Assembly: GCA_905250075.1 (NCBI GenBank)
Contig: CAJNOP010000040.1
Location: 1,440,807-1,504,806 of the forward strand
Source: Rotaria sp. Silwood1
Taxonomy: Eukaryota > Rotifera > Eurotatoria > Philodinida > Philodinidae
Direction of reading: 5' to 3'
DNA: 64,000 nucleotides
The notes below the pieces were generated by a model. That model saw nothing but the letters and a program-made list of their open reading frames with translations, ran no database searches and was not told the origin of the DNA. Below are positions 37,771 through 54,000 of the stretch, piece by piece (within the stretch, counting starts at the first letter, position 1; every line of letters starts with the position of its first letter). A program made the position numbers and the translations under genes.

Positions 37771-38708
37771 CTTTAAAAAGAACAGGTAGTTTTTTTGCCT
37801 TCTCTTCTTTTATATACGTTATATATTTGTCTGTTAGTCAGCAAAATTTTATTGTGTTTTTTATACAAAAAAAAAAAAAAAAAAAAAAAAAAAGAAAAAG
37901 AAAAGCTGAACAGAGATACAGTGATTGTGAGAGATAGAGAGAAAGAGACGAGCAATAATGTACAGTATGAATGATAATAATGAGAACAAACACAACAGCC
38001 ACAAAAAAAAAATATTCAACCACACACAGGCGTATTTGTTTTACTCGCTTACCAGACAAAGAAAAGTATACACTAGAAACATTCAGAAAACAAAAATATA
38101 TAAATCGATTTTGAAAGAAACTAAAGAAATTTATACATACAGGTAAATATATACGTGCGTATGTGTTTTTTAAATACTTTCATGTCTAAGTCCATGTATA
38201 TAACTCAATTAATACAACGACAATGAGGAATTTTTTGAAAGACACATTTATACAAAATAAAATCTCTCTCATATAATTCTCAACTTCTGTCGTTATTTTA
38301 TTCTATGCACGAAAAACAAAATATAAGCCAGTGTGCGCGAGAGAGATGGGCTTTTTACTTCACTGTATGCATCTGTATTTTTACAAGACAAGAAAAAAGA
38401 AGAACGTCTACCATACGGACGGAAGCAATTCGTTCGTGTATTTGTGCGTTAATCATCTTTGCTATTTTGTGAGGCAGTCGGTTTCTTTTGCTCTCCATAA
38501 TAATAGCAAATAGACGATTAAAAGTATTCATAATAATTACGTTTTTAAACGCTGGATTGATTGAAAAAAAAAGCGAGAAATGAAATTGATGCATGTATGT
38601 TCATATGCACACAGGCAACGAATATTAAAAAAAAAGAATGAACAAGAATAAATGAAATTCAAAAACAAACTAGAAAGATTTCTATAAGAATATCTAAATA
38701 TATATATA
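37771..38708. other. Intergenic, with a 27-A homopolymer at 37867-37893
   Basis: Region between the TLCD-like gene's start and the ZNRF-like stop. The uninterrupted A run creates spurious lysine- or phenylalanine-rich frames on both strands. Otherwise it is AT-rich with no supported gene. Confidence 0.6.
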
Positions 38709-40197
38709 TTAATCGCCGGGATGTTCAGGACATGATCTATTGATACGAAACCAACTGTCGATACAGCTAAACAAATGAAATAAATGTATAATTTATAGAA
38801 GAAAAGTATTAAAACTCAATAAGAAAAAAACAGTCAGATTTCAAATGTTTTTTGTTTGTCGTTTCATTTCTTTGTATTATAAATAAATAGATTATCTCAT
38901 TTATTAAAATTACAAAACAATGAATTGATACTCAATTGTATCAAAGAAAATTTCATTTTTATTATGATCTATAAATTATTTATCATACCCGTTAAAGTCA
39001 TTTTGACATGTGACATTCATTTGTATAAATTTTTCCTAAATAAATTATGCGTTGTAACTCAGCATGAAGCTTAAAAAAGATTTAATACGTAATACGCTTT
39101 TAATTATCATGTTTTTTTTTTTGTTCTATAGATTGACCTTCCGTATACTGACAATGCTACTTATCTATTACATTGCTTCGAATCTGGCATAGACAAACAT
39201 ATTATTCACTTTTATACATCAAACTATGTCTCATATTCATAAGAAAAGAAAAACAAAAGTTTCATGTATCAGTACAATATGTAATTCATTAAGATCAAAT
39301 TAAACTCATATTATATTCATATATTGAATCATGTGCTTTACATTTTTCAAATTTTTAGAAATAAAACATATTCTATATGTAAAAAATATCATCAATAAGT
39401 ACATCTAAAATTTAATTATAAGATGAGAATCATTGTCTGCAAGTCCTATGGATATCCTTTGAATAAAAAACAATCATATAGAAAAAATTTATTAATTCGT
39501 ATGCCTAATATTCTCTGTCTTGTTTCATATTTTACCTTTTATGATAAATGCAAAGACATGGTAATCGAGCAATTTTTTGCCCTACTAATAGATCATCAAG
39601 ACAAATGACACATTCACCTTTATCTTCAGTTAATGTATCTTCTAAAAGAATAGAAAATAGAATAATTAAATAAGATATGGTTTTTTTTTTCTCTATTCTA
39701 AACAAACCATTATAATCTATTCGTGGTTTCGATAAACATTGTAAAATATGTTTTTCAAATAAATCACTTGGTATTGTTTTGTTACATACAGGACAAGGAA
39801 CATCACGTAATGTAATTATAAAATGTTGTAAACGTCGATGAGCTTGTGGTGAATCATCATCAGAACTTTGATCATCCGATTCATTTTCAAGTCCAACATA
39901 ACGTAATAAATTTAAATTAAATGTTGTTGCACTTAATGGATCAATATTTGTTGATGTTGTTCGATGTCGATTATTACTTGTTGAATTATTACCAAATAAA
40001 CCATGAGAATGATGATGACTACTATTTGAACGATGACGGTGATGTACTGTTTGTTGTTGTTGATACTGATGATTGGTACTATTTGAATGTGTACGTGTAA
40101 GATTTGAATTTGTTGATGAATTTGAAGCTGTTGGTCGATGAGCTGTTGTCGATGATGATGATGTCGATGATGGCGGAGTTGTTAAACGGCCACCCAT
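38709..40197 (-). CDS. ZNRF1/ZNRF2-like membrane-associated RING E3 ubiquitin ligase
   Basis: Three exons (39708-40197, 39536-39641, 38709-38766) give 217 aa, close to the usual ZNRF length of about 230. The start MGGRLT has a glycine at position 2 in an N-myristoylation context, as in ZNRF proteins, which bind endosomal and plasma membranes. A long Ser/Thr/His/Asn-rich linker follows. A zinc-finger-like segment (CPVCNKTIPSDLFEKHILQC) precedes a RING (CVICLDDL, then LPCLCIYHKSCID, then NRSCPEHP). The last exon supplies the ending SCIDSWFRINRSCPEHPGD, which closely matches the conserved ZNRF C-terminus. The 796-bp... long intron between exons 2 and 3 (38767-39535) is otherwise featureless. The first intron (39642-39707) is 66 bp, a multiple of three and free of stops. 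The gene is divergent from the hydrolase gene, with about 450 bp between their starts. Confidence 0.88.
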
Positions 40198-40645
40198 TTA
40201 TTGTGTATTTTAGTAATAAAATAAAATAAAATATCAAGAGAAAAAGAAAAGTACCCGATATCAATAGATAAATATATATATATATAGTTTTTATTAAGAT
40301 AAACGAATCATATTTAATGATACATCTAAATTAAATTAAAATATTGATTATCAATAAATGAAAAAAACTTTTTTGTATTTACTATTTTAATTATCAATCG
40401 AGTGTCACATTAGATAAAGAAAAGAAAAAAAAAGATAAACAATCAACAGTAAACACCATACGTCTATGCATTACTTATTGGAATTGTAAGTGTCGACATC
40501 GCGCTTATATTTCATTGGTTTACTGGTGAAGTAGATCGAAAAAAAAAATATTAAATATGTATTAATAGATATATATATATGTGTATTTATCGTTACTCAA
40601 TGAAGCTTTTAATTAATTTATGAATGTAGGGACGCACATAAGTTG
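40198..40645. promoter_or_regulatory. Shared upstream region of divergent ZNRF-like and hydrolase genes
   Basis: 448 bp separate the two divergent start codons. The region is AT-rich with several TATATA runs (near 40270-40285 and 40568-40580). It must contain both promoters or a shared one. I cannot assign specific factor sites. Confidence 0.45.
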
Positions 40646-42238
40646 ATGATTGGCACACTAAAAAGAAGTATTCTAAACTTAAACATCGATTCTTTAAAGT
40701 CAAATGGCACGAAATCAATGCGTTCACGTCAACGTTATTGGATGCTTTATTACCGATTAATCATGCATTACCGAAATTATGTTTCAGCTGCTACTTTATT
40801 ATGTTCATTTATAATTTTTTCCTTAATATTATATTTATCTTTTTATTATTTACATTTCCTAGTAGCTACTACATTAGCTGATTTTACTAGAATTATATAT
40901 CCAGTTGATCCTAAGGCTCGAAGAATAAGAGGAGAAAGTGTTGAAGATAGAAAATTAAAATATCGTGAATTTAATTATTTGAAACCTAAAACATTAACAT
41001 ATGAAAAACGAACTTATTCAAATAATATTGATATATTATTTCGTTTACCGAAGAAAATTCGTCCACAATATTTATTATTAATTTTTCATGGTTGCGGTCG
41101 TTCAGCACATGATTGGTTTCATACAACTGAACGACAACGTATAGTTGGTGCTGCACTTGATCTTGGTTTTGCTTGTTTAGTATTTCAAGCAACAGATAAA
41201 TTTACACATTGCTGGTCACATAATGTTGATATTAATGAAAATGTTGATGCACAAATGGTATTCAAAGGACTTGAAGGATTTTATAAAGAATATCCACAAC
41301 TAGGTAAATTAAAACAGAGATGTGTTTCTTCTTTTTTTTGTTCAACGAATTTATTGTTTGTTTTGTTTTTTAGAAAATTTACCACGTTTTACATTCGGTG
41401 CATCAAGTGGTGGAATATTTTCAAGTATATTTGTTACTAATCAACGTTATCGAATTCAAGGACAAATATTATTTATATCTATTATTCTTCCTGAAATATT
41501 AGAAAAACATGTTAAAGCAAAAAGTTATCCAGCAACTGCTTGGATATATGTAAGTAAAAAAAAATAAATTGAAAAATTTCAATTAAGATTTTCTTCTTAT
41601 TAACTATATAGTTTCATTTATCAATAGTAAACACTAGAAACTAGAAATATTTCAAAGTAAAATAGATAAGATATTTTTTTAAAATTTTGATTCTTGATAT
41701 GCTCGGTGATTTATAGCAATCTCATTATTGAAAAAAAACTACGTGAAAATTTTTTATTTTATGTTTTATCTAATTTTTTTTTATCCTTATCTCATAGATG
41801 TTACGTGATGTTGAATTTGCTTCGGAAGAACGTATAAATGCATCAATGCGAATTTTTGCTCGAGAAAAAATTCCTCATGCCAGTTTTGATATTGAACCAA
41901 TTGCTTTAACACGAACAATATTTCATGAACGTATTCGAACAATAAAAAAAGAAACAGCACGTTATATTTTCTATCGTTTCGAACAAAACGGTTGGTTAGG
42001 TACATATAATTATTTAAGATATAATCCACGTCGTAAAACGACATGGCAAGAATTCTTATTTACACCAAATAATAGTTCAATGGAAACAAAAGAGATTCTT
42101 CAAAATATTCAAGAAAATAAACATTATTTTCCAGATTTTTTAAATACAGTATATGGCGAACACGAAATAAGTTATGAACGATCATATGAAGCATTAAAAT
42201 GGCATAAAAAGATTTATCACACTAGAGGCAAACATTGA
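40646..42238 (+). CDS. Predicted membrane-anchored alpha/beta-hydrolase
   Basis: Three exons (40646-41303, 41374-41549, 41798-42238) give 424 aa. A basic N-terminal segment of about 45 residues precedes one strongly hydrophobic helix (residues about 46-75, SFIIFSLILYLSFYYLHFLV), which suggests a type II membrane protein. The globular part has YLLLIFHGCGRSAHDW, an HG oxyanion-hole-like strand, and later FTFGASSGG, a G-x-S-x-G nucleophile elbow with serine 230 as the likely nucleophile. The acid and histidine of the triad cannot be placed with confidence. The substrate is unknown and I do not recognise a named family. The start is the ATG at 40646. Only 255 bp separate its stop from the glycerol-kinase start on the same strand. 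Confidence 0.75.
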
Positions 42239-42493
42239 ATGTGATATGCATGTTTATCTTAATATAGTATACTACCTTTTGTTTTTCTGTGATAGAGTTT
42301 TTTTTTTTCGTTTTTTATTTCTTTTATTATTATTATTATTATTATTATTATCTTTTCTTTAAACAATTGAATATTATTTGTTCAAAACAAAAAAAAAGAA
42401 GTGTAGTAGCAATAGTTGTTAAGAAAAATCAATTTGTTTTTATTTCTCATATGTGATAAATATATAGATTATTTTTTATTGATCAACGTGCCG
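42239..42493. other. Short spacer with (ATT)n microsatellite between hydrolase and glycerol kinase
   Basis: Contains an uninterrupted (ATT)n run at about 42325-42350 and AT-rich flanks. It must hold the hydrolase 3' end and the glycerol-kinase promoter, which is tight for two independent genes. Confidence 0.6.
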
Positions 42494-46264
<3,771 letters not shown>

Positions 46265-48359
46265 GTTTTTTTTCTTTGTGTCTTTGCGTAATAAAACTTT
46301 TCATATTATTCATTTCATGCTTATATCTACTTTTATGGTACTACTTTGTGATTTTCATTACGTTGAATAGTATATTTATTTTATTCTCTTTTTGGTGTAT
46401 TGTGAACAAAAACAGATTTTTTTCAATTGATAGAGAAAATAAATAAAAGTTCCGATACAAATAAAAAAAGAAACGTAAAGAAAAAATGTAAAGTCATCTA
46501 TCATTTTTTTAATAATTCTGTGTAGCCGATTCTATAAAAGTTTAGCTGGTATTCAATATTATATTATTTATTTTTAGCTTCATAGAATGAATATCTTTGA
46601 TGTTTGTTAATTATAAGAAGGTCTACATCTTATTTTTAGTGTGAGAGATTCACATATGAATTCTTTCTTGTCTTATACTTCTATTTTTATTTCAACACTA
46701 GTTTACAGGCATTGAAATGATTTTTTTCTATGAATAAAAAATCCAGGAAATTTAATCAATTTTATTACAAGGTATCTTTATCCATTATGTTTATATGTCA
46801 ATCAAACGAAGCAGATTGATTTTTTTTTCATTTATTTTTTCATCAAAATATGATCTCGTTGACGACACATTAGTTCCTTTATTAATGCATTTACTCGATG
46901 ACGGACCTCTTAGAAAAAGAGGAGAAAGATAAAGAGAGAGAGAGAGTGGGCTTTATTTTGTCTTTTTCTTTATTACGTCGGTACTCGATCATGCCGTCCT
47001 TTATTGTTGATGGAAGCAGAGCAAGATCTGTTGTATGACTATGCTTTGGTTACTACACTCTACTTGCTCTTTGATCGTAATGTTCAATGAAGAAAAATGA
47101 GAGGAGGAGAGAGAGAGAGAGAGAGAGAGAAGGAAAGAAATTATTATCGATAAAGAGAAAAGGCGAAGAGACTATCAGCAAAAAAAACAAGAGATTTTTT
47201 TATTTTCTAGTTAGGTAGTAAAACGAGAAAGAGGCGTGGTAATAATAGTAATGTATCATTTTTTTTGTTATAAGAGAAAACAAAGAAAAATTAAATCATA
47301 CCAGTAGGTATATTTATGTTCTATGAGACAGATTTAGAAAATGAATATGAATAATAAATATCGTAGGTTGAATTTTTTTTATTATTAATCTATTTATTTT
47401 GGTCATAAGCGACGTTTCTCTCTCTCTCTCTCTATCTTTTTTCCTACATCTGATTTAATTTTTTGTTTATCTCCTTAGTGCTCATTACTCTAGGGACTTA
47501 CTATTTGAGTAAGTTGACTTACATTATGCTCATTCACACATGAAGATCGAAAATCATTGCATGCACGCATGCATCGTTTCTCAATTCGTTTTAATGAGCT
47601 TAGACAATTTTGATAAGTATGAATATCATGCCATCACTGAGTGATAGAACATAATTCTATTGTTAAGATTCTCTAGCAAATACTTTACGATAACCCATAA
47701 TATCTTTTTTGATTAATATTTTCTTATTCTTTTTTTATATCAATGTGATTAGTGTAAGAGTAATTGAAATGTTTTTTTTTTTTGATAACTACTTGAAAAG
47801 ATTGAGAGAAAATTTTTCTATTTTTAAATAGTTTCAGATTAGTTGAATACAATATTCAATTTGAATATTTTTTTTTAGAAGCATATCATTTTAATTAGAA
47901 GGATAACAAATTATAAGCATGTCAGCAATAAGTTTTTAAAGCAACAAAAACAAGCACATTATTAATAGGAATATAATTTGTATGCTATTGTCAAGTAGAT
48001 TATGTTTGAAATGTAGGTCTATTATATTTTATTTTGGCATATATATTGAATGCATAAATCTAAATGATGCTCAATCACGACATAGAAAACATATATACAC
48101 ACGCACGCACATATAAGAAAAGCAAGTTAAGCGCGTGTCACGAAACTATAAAGCCGGGAGGGAGTCTCCGGATGCTGTTCCATCATCGTCATTATTCGTG
48201 TGTCAGCACTTCCTAATAGGCGTCGTGCGCTTTCTCTTCGATATCTAGAAGGGAAAAAAAAGAAAAAGCCTTAGGGTTTTGCTTAGTTTTCATTTGATAG
48301 ACGTTGATGAATGATTGATTCATTTTCAGATTATCAAATTCCACCATTGAATACGAAAA
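46265..48359. other. Long upstream region of the small secreted-peptide gene
   Basis: About 2 kb without a supported gene. It contains purine/pyrimidine microsatellites: GA-rich near 46930-46945 and 47101-47130, TC-rich near 47416-47432. Just before the peptide gene is a relatively GC-rich patch (48145-48240). Confidence 0.5.
48147..48153 (+). promoter_or_regulatory. Candidate TATA box of the peptide gene
   Basis: TATAAAG followed by an unusually GC-rich stretch, about 210 bp upstream of the ATG. A pyrimidine tract ending TTTTCAG at 48330 could be the acceptor of a 5'-UTR intron. This is a motif match only. Confidence 0.4.
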
Positions 48360-49649
48360 ATGCTCGGTGGGATCTTCAAATTAACACTGTCCATGTGTGC
48401 TTTATTCTTATTCATCAATCTTCTTTGGCAAACTTCAATTGCTGATGCTTTACCGGTAAATATTCTTATATTAAATAAATATTAGAATTTTAATATTATC
48501 TAAGTTAGACTTATATTCATTGTAAAACTATGATTGATCATTCAAATAAAATCTATTTGTCAGTGATTCTTCAAAGTCTTGTACCAAAATAAAAGCACAA
48601 TCATTATATAATAAATTTTTCAGTTTTATTTAGTATGAAATTTTATCTTTCTATTCAAACATGTCATAATTGAAAAGGTCTTCTATTTGTTCTCATGAAT
48701 CTGACACATGCATATTGACATAAAATGACACTGTTTTATTTTTTTTTCAAATAAATAATGAAAAAAAACAAGTATAATCTGTCGTGTTTGGTCAGTTATT
48801 TGAAAAATCTGAGAGATTTATTACACTTTATATATGCATAAAATGCACAAAGATTATTGTTGAGATTGAATATTTATGACTTTCTACACTAATATTTTCA
48901 TGCATGAAAAATTCTAGAATCAAGCATAGCTTGCGTATATTAAGGGTAAATAAGTAGCGTCAATAATAAGTTTTTAAACAACATTTTATTTTGATACTTA
49001 ATTATTTTTGACATGCTTGAAAACAAACAAGTCTATCGCTATATAAATTGTATGTTGTATAATAAGCATAGTTATTAATATTAAGAAAATAATAGCGAAA
49101 CTTAGAACCATTCTATTGTTATCTCTTATGTAAAATCATATTTTTTATTGTTTTTTTTTGCTATATAGACCTTTGCAGCCGACGATAATGTGGTCAAATC
49201 AATTGATGATGTGTCGCGTTCGTTTCCGATTAATAGTCATACGGGTGTGTTTATAGTTAAATATTCATTTTCTTTTAATAGTCGATCAGAATCTGTTGAT
49301 CGATCATAGCATCATTTTGCAAAAGAAAAACTTGATTACGTTTTGTTTTATTTCTAATCAATAGGTACATACAGTAAAAAACTTCGAGTGGCTAAACGAA
49401 TCAAAGCTGCATTAGACAACCGTCTCAAACGTTTTCGTATGCTTGATCAAGATGAATTTCAAGAAATGCTCAAATCCTTAAGTCAACAATCACCAGAAGA
49501 GCAATCAAAAGCATCGAATGGAATTGATAATACTATCGGCGGTATGCAACTTGCAAGTAAGTTTTATTTAATAGATTTTATTATATTTTCATTCTTTGAT
49601 GTTTTTTTTTCTTCTTCTTTTTTTTTTAGACTATTGGTCGTCTAAATAA
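48360..49649 (+). CDS. Small secreted protein, possible peptide-hormone precursor; family unknown
   Basis: Four exons (48360-48455, 49169-49244, 49365-49556, 49630-49649) join in phase to 127 aa. Residues 7-24 are a hydrophobic signal core (FKLTLSMCALFLFINLLW), and A28-D29-A30 gives a good signal-peptidase site. The mature part has no cysteines. It is rich in basic pairs: KK at 62-63, KR at 68-69 and KR at 79-80, in the stretch SKKLRVAKRIKAALDNRLKR. An acidic/Gln helical segment follows (QDEFQEMLKSLSQQSPEEQ), with a short tail ending NYWSSK. Signal peptide plus dibasic sites fits a prohormone-convertase substrate such as a neuropeptide precursor. An amphipathic secreted peptide of another kind is also possible. 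I recognise no family. The first coding intron is long (713 bp) and about 2 kb of free DNA lies upstream, in keeping with tissue-restricted control. Confidence 0.72.
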
Positions 49650-51053
49650 AAAAAAGACAACAATATTAAAATATGGTACATACTCTCTCTTTCGATGTTT
49701 ATCTGTTCATATCTATCCCAGATTTATTAAGAAAGAATGTTTGTTCCATGATTCAATTGACTTGTCTTTTATTTTATTGTACCATATATTATTAGCGTAT
49801 AAGAAAGAGAGAACGAGATCATAAGAAAAAATATTACAAAGTAGTTTTTCTCTTTTCACTCATTGTCATAAATAAAATTTCCCATACAGAAACACACATA
49901 TACATATATATGCGTCAAAGATCCTGAATTCTATATGCTTTAAAGAATTTTTTATTTAACGTAATTTTTCGAGATGCAATTGCTAAATTGATGAGAATAA
50001 TGAATCAAGAAAGATAGTTGCTGATATTATTACTGTAATTGAAAACCATTCATTGAATCATCTTGTTGAAAAATCAATCATGATTGATGTTTCCATGCTA
50101 TTCAATATACAAACAACTGTTAATGTTCATGAAATGCCGAATACTTCATGAAACTTCTTTAGCAAGTTCTACTTAAAAGAGTTATAGTTTAAGTCAAACG
50201 TTATTAGGTCAACAAGGCTATAATTATTTATTCTCAATATATAATGATATTGTTTTTTAAGAGTTGTTTTTAAAATATGTTTTGTCTAAGTCAGATACTA
50301 TCATTATTCACAAGTCTATAATTGAAAACGATAAAGTATTTGACAAAATAACATGTCTATAACAAAAAAAAAAACACTTAACATTACTTTCGAAAATGAT
50401 CTGTTGCAAGAAATAGTATTTATGACTTGAAATATTTTTGTATGTTAATCGAAACATTATTCTGATTAAAGCACATATCAAGAATTAAAAAGGTTTTCTT
50501 CTATCACTAGAATATTTCTTTAGTATTGGCATTCAATTCAAATGACATCAAAAAACAAGTTATCTCATGGGAAATACGAAATATTATCTGCTTGACGAAT
50601 TCTGTCTATTTTCTGTTATACATTGATGTTATTTTCTTCGCATCAATACAGATGACATTTCCTGCGGCGATTAAAATAGGTCAATAAATAACGATCACAT
50701 ATATTCACGAATGTTAGTTTGAAAACTGAATATTTTAGAAAATGAAAACTTATAATAACGATAAACTATCTGATATTCAACTTTTTCTTTTCCTAATGCA
50801 TCTTTATACAAAATTAATTTCCTTTCTTTTCTCCTCTTTTTTTTTTTTGTTCTTAAGATTCTATCATTGATCTCAATAGCATAACAAGCAAATCGTCTTG
50901 ATGATAAATTTCCGTTTCTAAATATCAATACAATCAGATATTTATAGACAAAAAGGAATACTTTATAAAAAAGAAAAAAAAAAAGAAAAGGATAGCTGAT
51001 TAAAATGAGAACATCAATCTGAGTTAAAATGAGTACATCAATCTGAGTTAAAA
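49650..51053. other. Convergent intergenic region; no gene seen
   Basis: AT-rich DNA between the peptide gene's stop and the stop of the acyl-CoA synthetase gene. AATAAA occurs near 49871. A 21-bp direct duplication (AAAATGAG[AT]ACATCAATCTGAGTT) lies at about 51003-51050. Nothing else can be supported. Confidence 0.5.
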
Positions 51054-54000
51054 TTAACCATCGAGTTTTTTATATAACTTTATAAAAAAGTCTTTATATT
51101 TTTTTTCTACGGCAAATCGTCGTGATTTAAATGTCGGTGTTAAAAGTCCATTTTCAATTGTAAATGGTTCTTTAATAAATTCAATAGCTTTAACTTGTTC
51201 ATATGACATTAAACCACGTTTTTTTCCTTCTCGTAGCATATCATTAAGTACGATTTGTTTTAATTTTTCTTCAGTATTACATCGAGTATTATCATCTTTT
51301 GCACTCCATTTTTTAACATAATCTTCATTTAATACGACAACAGCAACAGGAAAATTTTTATATGAATCACCATAAACAAATAGTTGAGATACAAATTGAC
51401 TACGTGAATATGCATCTTCAATTTTTTCCGGTGCGATGTATTCGCCCTGACTTAGCTAAAAATAGAAAAAGAATCTTACGTTAGATCTTTGCTGGTTTTT
51501 TTTTTTTTATATAGAATTCTACCCACAATCATAGGACTATGTGTTTGAGTGATATTGTATGCTCACTCTTAATCAATCTAGACTTTTGAGACGAGATTTT
51601 TTTTTTTTAAATTCGTTGGTTTTTACTTGCGTAAACAAACTGATTGGGCCATTATCATATTTTTGTTATTTGTGTAAAATTACAAGAAAACTTCCTTAGA
51701 GGTCTCCTTTCGATGTCAACAATATTTTGTCTAGAGATACTACATAATGTACTAATAAAAATCCTAAAAAGAATTTCGGTGCCTATTGAGATTTGTAACA
51801 AGTCTATTTTGTAGAGACCACAGGTCCTTGGAAAACTCGTATTTTCAAATTTTGGTTCTGAAAATTTGTGCATATAGTGAATTCAACTACACTAGTTGTT
51901 TTAAAACATTTCAGAAGTTTCGAGAAAATTATCTTTAAGATATAAAAGCTTTCAGAAAATACATGTTGTATACACAATTCATGGAAAAAAGTCTATATCA
52001 TGAAAGTCTCATATTTCGACAAGACTTTGTTTTTAAATTTCTGAATTTTTCTAGATGAATTTTCTATAGGAAGTGGCTATGTGCACTCAAGTAGGTATTA
52101 TCAACTAGTTACTAAATATTGAGATATATTATAGCCATATATGTACTGCATAATTAACATGAGTAAAATCTATTAATAATTTTACTCTATTTATTTGTTG
52201 TTAAATTCAAATAGAGTATAAAACAAGTATTAATATCAAACAAATATAAAAGAAAAAGTTAATTCAAATAAAAATCAACTCATTTAGAAATATTTCTAGC
52301 GCTTTATCTCTTAGATTTTGTACGAAATGGTTGCATTTTATTATTTTCAATACATCGGACGGAAACTATATCGATGCCAGTGTGTTTCTTCTCTATTAAT
52401 TGTGCCTTCTTTCTCTATTGATAATTTATAGAACGAAAGATTCTACGTTTTCTTGATTAATTAGCTTACAAAATGGGAAATTGAAAAACATAAAATTTCA
52501 ATTAGCTTTTAATCTGGAACGAGATATCCTTTTTTTAACACCCATTAATTAATTCTCACTAAAGAATAAGAATTAAAACAAGATTATAAACTGAGATTCT
52601 TTCAAGATGAGAAAAAATAGCTGCCAAAATTAGAGATACAATCAGAAAAGAACGTAAAAGAAAATTTTATCATTATTGTTTTATAAAAAGATATTTTTAT
52701 ATGATTAATGTTAGTTATATTGAAAATAATGAAAATATAACTATTTCCTTGAAAAATTTAAGAGAGTATATGCTAGAAATATTTGTAAATCAGTCGATTT
52801 TTACTTGAATTAACTTTCTCTTTTATATTATTTTGATTGTAATACTTGCTTTGTATTTTATTTGAATTTAATAAAGACTAAATAGAGCAAAATTGTTAAT
52901 CAATTGATAAATTTTAATTATAATAATTATAAAGAACATATATGGCTATAATATAACTCAATATTTAGTAATTTTTTGATAATACCTACCTGAGTCCACA
53001 TAGCCACTTCCTTTTCTATATGCACAAAGCTTCAGATCAAAATTCAAAACTACGAGTTTTCCGAGAACTTGGGGTTTCTAGAAAATAGACATATTCAAAA
53101 TTCGATAGCTTAGTTAAAATTTCAGTAGGAACCTAAATCATTTTTGGGTTTGTATTAGAGCATTATAGGTTAACAAAATCATTGAAATCGAGCGAATGCA
53201 CTTCAGAAAATTCTCTCATAAGTTCAATATTTTGGCTAGAAAATTTGAACTAAAGGCGCAGCTGACTTTCGGACAACAAATTCAACTAGACGACAGTTTA
53301 TACGATACGTCGGATTTTCACTAGCTTTATGCATTATTTAGAAAGCGGCATCGGAGTCATTTTTTAGGAGTCATTGGAGTTCTCAAAGTTATTTACCAGT
53401 GAATCAGGCGAAACATTACGGGTTTCTTCCGAATGTTAAGTTTTATTCGTTGATGGTCACTTTAGAAACTGGTGTTTTTTTAATAGACTAGATTCATGTC
53501 TACTCGAAGTTTTACAAAGATGAAGAAAAATTTGAGCCAAGGTGAACTCGGATTTGTTTTCATGGACGTAAACCTCAAAGATACATCAATTGAATTTCAA
53601 AAACATACCAGTTTCTGCAGTGTATCCCCAAGTATAATAACTATAGAGAAATATATGATGTCAAAATCTATATTACATGTTTGCACGAAAAAAAACACAG
53701 CAAACAACTAAAAACTTATGTATATTTTTCTGCAATGAAATGATGTACAAAATTAGCAAACATCTCCATTTTGTCGCAAAAAATATCGTCTATTTGAATT
53801 TGTTATGCAAAAATCAGCTTTGCCTATATGTCAAAACTTGTAGGAATGAAAATTTCAGTAGAAGCCTCCAACTATCTGTATGACTTTCAAACAAAATGAA
53901 CATTTTTCTAATCCACCAATAACGAAAATATGATAGTGTTCTTTTATTTTTTTTGGTCAAACAAACATCGGCGTATTTTAACAAATACCTATTCCTTTCA

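Noticed and set aside
37737-38059. Lysine- or phenylalanine-rich frames at the 27-A run
   Set aside because: Produced by the homopolymer; no family or splice support.
53496-53883. Plus-strand frames in ACSL intron 4
   Set aside because: No recognisable protein features. They lie in degenerate repeat-like intronic DNA.
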